The notes beneath the pieces were generated by a model. It saw nothing but the letters and a program-made list of their open reading frames with translations. It was not told where the DNA came from and ran no database searches. Shown piece after piece: positions 1 to 4,263 of a stretch of DNA of 5,742 nucleotides (within the stretch, counting starts at the first letter, position 1; each line of letters begins with the position of its first letter). Location: the NCBI GenBank assembly GCA_910577495.1, contig CAJTML010000098.1:1-5742 (forward strand), read 5' to 3'. This stretch comes from an uncultured Eggerthellaceae bacterium (GTDB taxonomy: Bacteria > Actinomycetota > Coriobacteriia > Coriobacteriales > Eggerthellaceae). A program made the position numbers and the translations under genes.

Positions 1-60
1 TTGCTGACGTCATCATGAACCTGGCTATTATGTTTACCGCACGCGGGTTTGTACAAAAGG
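1..60. other. No gene recognised at left edge
   Basis: I find no gene, Shine-Dalgarno site or RNA gene in these bases. They lie beyond the probable terminator of the MarR-like gene. A short CCGC/GCGG inverted repeat is present but is too small to call. Confidence 0.4.
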
Positions 61-88
61 CCTCGTAGCTTGTAAATGCTGAACGAGG
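53..88 (-). terminator. Probable intrinsic terminator of the MarR-like gene
   Basis: Read on the minus strand, CCTCGT (88-83) pairs with ACGAGG (66-61). An AGC/GCT extension across a two-base bulge lengthens the stem, which encloses an A/T-rich loop, and CCTTTTG follows. This lies 23 bases beyond the TAG stop of the MarR-like gene. The U-tract is short (four), so termination may be partial. Its outer arm overlaps the 85-100 palindrome, so both hairpins cannot form fully at once. Confidence 0.5.
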
Positions 89-100
89 GCGCGCGCCCTC
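85..100. repeat. Perfect 16-bp GC palindrome
   Basis: GAGGGCGCGCGCCCTC is identical to its reverse complement. It begins 11 bases after the stop of the MarR-like gene. No T-tract follows on either strand, so alone it is not a classic terminator. It may protect the transcript 3' end or compete with the adjacent terminator stem, with which it shares bases 85-88. Confidence 0.6.
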
Positions 101-110
101 TCTGATGAGA

Positions 111-1052
111 CTACATTTCTTGGAGCAGGTCGATCTCGGCCTGCTCTTTTGCTTGGCGCTGTGCATCCAGGTCAGCCACGACGACGTGTCCTACCTGCTC
201 AATGGCGCTTCGCTGCTCGGGCGTCAGGTTTTTCCAGAGCTTGTTGGCGGCAAGCTCGTTGACCGTGGCAGAAATGAGAAAGCCCTCGTAGATGCCCTCT
301 TCGGTCAGCGTGGCGAAGACGGCTTTTTTGTCTTTGGGGGATTTGAGGCGCTTGACCCAGCCGCGCTGCACGAGGCGGTCAACCGCGCGTGCTGCGTTGA
401 CCGGTGAGATATGCAGTGCCTCAGCCAGCGCACCAATACGCTCAGGGTGATCGGTTTCGCCGAGGCGCTGCACGATACGACATTCGTTGATGGATGCACC
501 CGTGGCCTCGCGAAGTGTGCGCTCCGTTTCGGCGCGCACCAGCTCAATGGACACGAGGGAGCGCGTTGCGGGGAAGCGCTTGGCAATTGTGGTATTGAGC
601 GGCGGCTCAATTTGGGCAGCAGCTGAAACCGCAGCCTCCAAGATGGTGCGGTAGGTGGGGTTTTCGGTGGGGAAGTACGCGTAGAGGCTCTTGATGATGG
701 CGTCGTTGACATCAGCCACGTGTGCTTCGCCTTCGGGCGTGATGGACAGCATGCGGGTGCGCCCGTCTTTGGCGCCCACTTCGCGCAGAACGTAGTTGTG
801 TGCCTCAAGGGCGTCAATGGCTTGGGTGACGACGTTGGCTTTCATGCCTAAAATAGTTCCCAGCTTGCCTTGATTGAACGGCTTGCCCGCTTGCAGCAGC
901 TTCGTTAAAACACGGTATTGCGTGACGTTGAGATCGCTTGCGTTATTGAGTCCTCGAATGAGTGCTTCGTGCGCCATTTCGAACGCGATGAAGTATGTGG
1001 AATCAAGATTGAAGCGATCCTTTGAAGGCGTGGTATTGTTTGCTGCTGTCAT
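111..1052 (-). CDS. Tandem-domain MarR-like transcriptional regulator
   Basis: A 313-residue cytoplasmic DNA-binding protein, about twice the usual MarR length (about 140-160), because it carries two MarR-like units in one chain. Unit 1 (about residues 18-150) has an N-terminal helix, a winged helix (43-110), a likely recognition helix (about 70-86) and a wing with the canonical D-G-R-T-R at 96-100. Unit 2 (about 162-300) repeats the pattern: an amphipathic helix, HTH around 205-230 and a wing around 236-253, where the DxR position reads D-K-K. A charged helix ends the protein. MarR proteins normally act as dimers, so this chain may fold as a pseudo-dimer with two unequal half-sites (inference). 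The ATG is supported by AGGGG eight bases upstream. Palindromes in the upstream gap suggest autoregulation. Ligand and targets cannot be read from the sequence. Confidence 0.85.
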   Translation of the reverse strand: MTAANNTTPSKDRFNLDSTYFIAFEMAHEALIRGLNNASDLNVTQYRVLTKLLQAGKPFNQGKLGTILGMKANVVTQAIDALEAHNYVLREVGAKDGRTRMLSITPEGEAHVADVNDAIIKSLYAYFPTENPTYRTILEAAVSAAAQIEPPLNTTIAKRFPATRSLVSIELVRAETERTLREATGASINECRIVQRLGETDHPERIGALAEALHISPVNAARAVDRLVQRGWVKRLKSPKDKKAVFATLTEEGIYEGFLISATVNELAANKLWKNLTPEQRSAIEQVGHVVVADLDAQRQAKEQAEIDLLQEM

Positions 1053-1146
1053 GCTAAAAACCCCTATAAGCTGCGTTTATAAAGCACGTACGCTTGCTGA
1101 GACGATCAGATATCGCCCGAGAAAATTAGCTTTGCGCGGACGTGCT

Positions 1147-1189
1147 CATTACTTCATTAGTGTAATGATAAGTATAACGCTTGCGCAAG
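1147..1189 (-). promoter_or_regulatory. Candidate promoter and operator of the MarR-like gene
   Basis: The 176-bp gap before the MarR-like gene holds several inverted repeats. CATTAC (1147-1152) mirrors GTAATG (1162-1167). Nested inside, CATTA (1155-1159) mirrors TAATG (1163-1167). A perfect 10-bp palindrome, CTTGCGCAAG, lies at 1180-1189. On the minus strand TATACT (1176-1171) is a good -10 match between the two palindromes, but no strong -35 is visible. Repressor binding here would cover the -10 and start region, as is usual for self-repressing MarR proteins. The site assignment is inference. Confidence 0.4.
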
Positions 1190-1228
1190 ATTGTGCATAT
1201 GACAGCTTGGCAAAATGGCACAGATTGT

Positions 1229-2365
1229 CTAAGAGTGCGTGGTGTTTGCAGGCTCTTGCGCTTTGGGTGCTGAAACCTTCGCCACTGCTTTATTGAAGAG
1301 GTTTTGGAGTGGTTTGAGTAACAGGGGGTCGACGATACTTGCCACACCGAGCGCCAACAGATATGCAACCAAAATCATGATGATCCAAAACAGGATACGC
1401 AACGGCGCGACCATCTCAGGGATAACGCCAAAGGCGGCTTGGTCGTAAAAGAGCCCCGCGGCAATGGCCAGCGTTGAGTATTGCACGAGATAAATTGAGT
1501 AGGAGCGCTGTGCCACCCACGAGATGGCCTTTTGCGCGACAGGTGCGCTGATGCGGATGCGGTCGCACAACGCCATAGCGGCAAAGGCAATGAACAGCCA
1601 GAAGTAGCTGGGGTCTTGGCGTGGGATGCCATAGGTGGCGAAGTAGACGTCCACCGCCCAGCAAACAAGGCCGACCATGATGATGCGCGTGCTGATCTTT
1701 TTGGTGATGTGCGGTGCAAGTCGGCGATAGATGCCACCGAGCAGGAAAAACTCAAAGTAAGCCGGTTCGCGCACGAGAATTGAGGGCGGCACCAGGTTGA
1801 GCATGAGGCTTGAAAGGTTCGAGAAAGTCTCAATGCCCACGGACGCAAACAGCCAGGACAGATACGTAAAGAGTGCGCCTGAGCTAAAGAGCACAGCAAT
1901 GAGAATGCCCAGATAAAAGACTTGTTTGTCGGTGAGCGCTTCAAAGCCTTTCGTGATAAACGGTGCCACAATGAGGCACGGGATGAGCGCGGGGATAAAC
2001 CACCAGCCACCGGCGAGAATGTTGGAGAAATACAAGAAGTAATCGCCCACTGACATGCCGCTTAAGCCGGTGGTATAGCAGTAGAGTAAAATGGAGTAGA
2101 GGACAAGTGGCAAAACGATGGTGCAGACCTTGTTGAGGTAGTAGTTTTTCAGGGTGCGACGCATCGGTTTGATGGCGAAGTAGCCTGACAGCGCGAAAAA
2201 GATTGGGTCGCAAATGAGTGCTAGTGCCGACATCATGCCGTGGGTGCCCTGACCATGGATGGGGCCGAGGTAGCCCGAGGCGTGCGTGACGACCACTAAA
2301 AACATGGCAAGCGCACGTAAGAGATCCCAGTTGGTTGCACGGGTTGCACTATTTTGCTGACTCAC
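1229..2365 (-). CDS. Acyltransferase family 3 membrane protein
   Basis: A 378-residue integral membrane protein resembling the acyltransferase-3 / OafA-YrhL family, which moves acyl groups onto cell-surface sugars or other envelope molecules. The N-terminal signature is visible: L-L-R (16-18) followed by a hydrophobic run ending in V-V-V-T-H, with the conserved histidine at 28. About ten hydrophobic segments follow (roughly 14-34, 44-66, 79-101, 109-137, 148-176, 186-212, 225-247, 253-268, 288-306, 322-346), the usual topology. S-Y-S-I-Y-L-V-Q at 288-295 matches the family's late Y-L-V-H motif with Gln in place of His. The start is GTG, supported by AAAGGG six bases upstream. The C-terminus is polar. 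It is co-directional with the broken ArsC-like gene, 77 bases away, and with the MarR-like gene. The acceptor substrate cannot be predicted; O-antigen-type, peptidoglycan or teichoic acid acylation are all possible. Confidence 0.85.
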   Translation of the reverse strand: MSQQNSATRATNWDLLRALAMFLVVVTHASGYLGPIHGQGTHGMMSALALICDPIFFALSGYFAIKPMRRTLKNYYLNKVCTIVLPLVLYSILLYCYTTGLSGMSVGDYFLYFSNILAGGWWFIPALIPCLIVAPFITKGFEALTDKQVFYLGILIAVLFSSGALFTYLSWLFASVGIETFSNLSSLMLNLVPPSILVREPAYFEFFLLGGIYRRLAPHITKKISTRIIMVGLVCWAVDVYFATYGIPRQDPSYFWLFIAFAAMALCDRIRISAPVAQKAISWVAQRSYSIYLVQYSTLAIAAGLFYDQAAFGVIPEMVAPLRILFWIIMILVAYLLALGVASIVDPLLLKPLQNLFNKAVAKVSAPKAQEPANTTHS

Positions 2366-2394
2366 AAATTGCCCTTTCTGTTTGCGTGATGAGG

Positions 2395-2409
2395 AAGCGC
2401 TATGCGCTT
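2395..2409. repeat. Small hairpin upstream of the acyltransferase gene
   Basis: AAGCGC (2395-2400) and GCGCTT (2404-2409) form a 6-bp stem with a three-base loop. It lies in the 77-bp gap between the broken ArsC-like gene and the acyltransferase start. No T-run follows on the minus strand, so it is not a good terminator. It could be a weak 5'-UTR structure. Confidence 0.35.
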
Positions 2410-2442
2410 GATTACCGTGCGCGAGTTCGCCCGCGCTGTACG

Positions 2443-2758
2443 CTACGCCTCAGCGACAGCTTCTGCCCACGCGGCTTCTTTAAAGCCGGGGATGACCGCG
2501 GCGTCGGTTACCAGCAGTGGGCGCTTCACGAGCATGCCGTTGGTAGCCAGGAGTGCCAATGCTTCCTCCTCGGTCATATCGGGGAGCTTCTTCGCTAACT
2601 CCAGTTCTCGGTAGAGCATACCAGGTGCGTAGCTCGTCAGCAGTGGGGTTGTCGGTGACGATGTCGCGGTCGGTGTAAGACACCCCTTGTGCATCAAGCC
2701 ACGCTTTGGCTTTTTTGCAGGTAGAGCATTTGGGGTATTCTAAAAAGAGGACGCTCAT
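2443..2758 (-). pseudogene. ArsC/Spx/YffB-family protein, broken by internal deletion
   Basis: The gene starts well: ATG at 2758 with AGGAG four bases upstream. The first 46 codons encode a thioredoxin-fold ArsC-family start, Y-P-K-C-S-T-C-K-K-A-K, with the active-site C-x-x-C (Cys11, Cys14) and the family's N-P-T-A-x-E-L-R-x-W. Homology stops at Trp (2623-2621). It resumes in another reading frame at Gly (2622-2620) with G-M-L-Y-R-E-L, then L-L-A-T-N-G-M-L-V-K-R-P and G-F-K-E-A, ending in TAG at 2443. Family members (about 115-120 residues) have an S-G-L-P-x-K-x-F-F-N-T-S block between these points. Here it is absent, so about 14 residues are missing and the frame shifts by one. As written, translation continues about 46 codons in the wrong frame and stops at 2480. 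Intact relatives are small thiol/disulfide proteins related to arsenate reductase or Spx. An assembly artefact is possible but less likely than real loss. Confidence 0.8.
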
Positions 2759-2767
2759 GAGGCTCCT

Positions 2768-2797
2768 AAAAAAAATCGCAGTCGGTCGACTGCGATT
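2768..2797 (-). terminator. Strong intrinsic terminator after arcC
   Basis: On the minus strand a perfect 10-bp stem (2797-2788 with 2783-2774; core ATCGCAGTC/GACTGCGAT) with a four-base loop is followed directly by eight T residues (2775-2768). It lies 81 bases beyond the arcC stop. The last T is adjacent to AGGAG (2767-2763), the Shine-Dalgarno of the broken ArsC-like gene. Confidence 0.9.
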
Positions 2798-2877
2798 GTA
2801 GAGCATTTGGCAGCGCTTGTGGGGCGCTTGTTGTATTTGGTTGCGTGCAAGCCGGTGGTGCGCACGCAAAAGGGGTG

Positions 2878-3843
2878 TTAGTCGGCGTTGGCGACGATGG
2901 TGGTGCCGGTTTCGCCACGGAGTCCTTCGGCGGCGTGGTCAAGCGAGGTGATGATTGCTTTGCCACCGGGGTGCGCCTCGACGAATTTCACGCACGCTTC
3001 AACTTTGGGCATCATAGAGCCGGGTGCAAATTGCCCCTGCGCTAGGTAGGTGCGTGCGTCGCGCACAGTCATGGTGTCAAGGGCGCGCTGGGTGGGTTTG
3101 TTGAAGTCAAGGTAGACTTTCTCCACCGCGGTGAGGATCACAAGGATGTCGGCGCGCACTTGCCAGGCTAAGATGGCGCTGGTGAGATCTTTGTCGACGA
3201 TGGCGTCAACGGCGCTGTATTCGCCATCTTTTTCGAAGACGGGGATTCCGCCGCCACCTGCAGCAATGACTACGCAGCCATCCTCCATGAGGTCGTGGAT
3301 GGTGTCAATTTCCACGATGGATTGCGGGGTGGGGCTGGGAACGACGCGTCGCCAACCGCGGCCGGAGTCTTCGTGTACCTCGTAGCCGGTTTCTTTTGCG
3401 TAGGCTTGCGCTTGCTCTTTGGTCATGAAATCGCCGATGGGTTTTTCGAAATCTTGAAATGCTGGGTCATTGGGATCGACGATAACGTGCGTGGGCACGT
3501 TGGCGACGTTGCGCATGATGTCTTGCTCGCGGAATTGACTCATGAGCTGGCAGGTAAGCTGGGAGCCGATGTAGCTTTGGCTCATGGCGTTACAGTCTGA
3601 AAGTGGCATGTGCGGCATGTTGCTGGATTTGTCGGCGGCGGCTAACTCAAAGGCTTTATTGATGATGCCGACTTGTGGGCCGTTGCCGTGGGTGACGACC
3701 ACGTTGATGCCCTCTTTGACCATGTGCGCGAGGTTCTTTGAGGCGTGAGCTAGCAGCTTGAGCTGCTCAGATGGTGTGTCTCCGAGCGCGTTTCCGCCGA
3801 GCGCAATGATGACGCGTTTGCCTTCAAGATCGTTCTGCAACAT
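2878..3843 (-). CDS. arcC: Carbamate kinase
   Basis: A cytoplasmic enzyme that transfers phosphate from carbamoyl phosphate to ADP, giving ATP, CO2 and ammonia. It is the energy-yielding last step of the arginine deiminase pathway. At 321 residues it has normal family length (about 310). Visible motifs of the amino-acid-kinase fold are A-L-G-G-N-A-L (14-20), T-H-G-N-G-P-Q-V-G (51-59), M-S-Q-S-Y-I-G (87-93), G-W-R-R-V-V-P-S-P (163-171), A-A-G-G-G-G-I-P-V (194-202), D-K-D-L-T-S (218-222 region) and G-S-M-M-P-K (275-280). ATG is the start, with GAGGT five bases upstream. The gene stands between two terminators and has a long upstream region, so it is probably its own transcript. No arcA or arcB gene is in the window, so they would have to be elsewhere. 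No arginine-repressor box was recognised. Confidence 0.96.
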   Translation of the reverse strand: MLQNDLEGKRVIIALGGNALGDTPSEQLKLLAHASKNLAHMVKEGINVVVTHGNGPQVGIINKAFELAAADKSSNMPHMPLSDCNAMSQSYIGSQLTCQLMSQFREQDIMRNVANVPTHVIVDPNDPAFQDFEKPIGDFMTKEQAQAYAKETGYEVHEDSGRGWRRVVPSPTPQSIVEIDTIHDLMEDGCVVIAAGGGGIPVFEKDGEYSAVDAIVDKDLTSAILAWQVRADILVILTAVEKVYLDFNKPTQRALDTMTVRDARTYLAQGQFAPGSMMPKVEACVKFVEAHPGGKAIITSLDHAAEGLRGETGTTIVANAD

Positions 3844-3879
3844 GAGTTACCTCTTTCGCCGCTGCCTATGCTTTGTTGT

Positions 3880-3891
3880 CTTATAAATCAA
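3880..3891 (-). promoter_or_regulatory. Possible arcC promoter element
   Basis: On the minus strand TTGATT (3891-3886) runs straight into TATAAG (3885-3880), about 36-48 bases before the arcC ATG. TATAAG could be a -10, but no convincing -35 lies 16-18 bases upstream. Alternatively TTGATT is a -35 with a poor -10 near 3864-3869. A promoter is expected here because a terminator isolates arcC from the upstream gene. The exact hexamers are uncertain. Confidence 0.25.
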
Positions 3892-4202
3892 CCGTAGCAC
3901 ACGAGGTAGCGCGGGGTGCTTGCAGGCGTGCGGTGGTTACGAAGTCGTAGCTGAGCTGGCTACGCGCGTGTTGCTGACGGGGCGCGTGCCGAGGCGACGC
4001 AGAGGTGGTGTCCGCAGGGGGCACACCCCCCGATCCGCACGTTGTGGTCATATAGGTAGGGTTTTGTGCAGCTGGGCTGCGTTTCGGGGGTGTAGCGCGG
4101 CTGAATGTTGCTTCACAGTAAGAGCTGACCAGGCGTTATGCTGTGGACGGCCAATCGGGTGAAATGTGAGTTGCACGAAATCGGGTCTATTTGACCAGAA
4201 AG
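3892..4202. other. Long intergenic region with small inverted repeats, no gene
   Basis: No credible protein or known RNA gene is seen between the surface-protein terminator and arcC. Open frames here are arginine/cysteine-rich and look random. The stretch has several inverted repeats: TACGA/TCGTA (3938-3949), CGTAGC/GCTACG (3946-3964), GGGGG/CCCCC with a CACA loop (4017-4030) and GCAGC/GCTGC (4068-4080). A direct repeat of GCGCGTG occurs at 3964 and 3982. It could be a decayed gene, a structured leader or small RNA, or plain spacer. I do not recognise a riboswitch family. Confidence 0.4.
4153..4196. repeat. Paired AATCGGGT 8-mer with GGTC/GACC inverted repeat
   Basis: AATCGGGT occurs at 4153-4160 and again at 4179-4186, 26 bases apart start to start. 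The second copy runs into GGTC-TATTT-GACC (4184-4196), a short inverted repeat. The unit might be a protein-binding site or part of a dispersed intergenic repeat. Its role is unknown. Confidence 0.4.
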
Positions 4203-4236
4203 GCAAACAAGAGGCGCCAGCTTTCGCCAGCGCCTC
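4203..4236 (-). terminator. Intrinsic terminator after the surface-protein gene
   Basis: On the minus strand GAGGCGC (4236-4230) pairs with GCGCCTC (4217-4211). The inner bases can pair further across a two-base mismatch, and the tail TTGTTTG follows. It lies 28 bases after the TAA stop. The stem is strong and the U-tract is interrupted. Confidence 0.7.
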
Positions 4237-4263
4237 AGTTTAAACCAAGCTGTCAGCTACAAC

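Noticed and set aside
105..626. Plus-strand open frames antisense to the MarR-like gene
   Set aside because: They are shadows of a well-supported minus-strand gene and have no domain features.
1197..1228. Terminator after the acyltransferase gene
   Set aside because: GACA/TGTC ends can pair, but the inner arms mismatch heavily and no T-tract follows.
2395..2409. Terminator before the acyltransferase gene
   Set aside because: The 6-bp stem lacks a following T-tract on the minus strand.
2600..2640. Programmed ribosomal frameshift in the ArsC-like gene
   Set aside because: A frameshift alone would not restore the missing S-G-L-P...F-F-N-T-S block, and no slippery heptamer is seen at the junction.
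4068..4087. Plus-strand terminator from the GCAGC/GCTGC hairpin
   Set aside because: The stem is only 5 bp, the T-run after it is three bases, and no plus-strand gene ends there.
3920..4162. 80-residue open frame on the plus strand in the gap before arcC
   Set aside because: Composition is Arg/Cys/Gly-rich with no recognisable motif and no clear Shine-Dalgarno. It looks like chance in GC-rich spacer.
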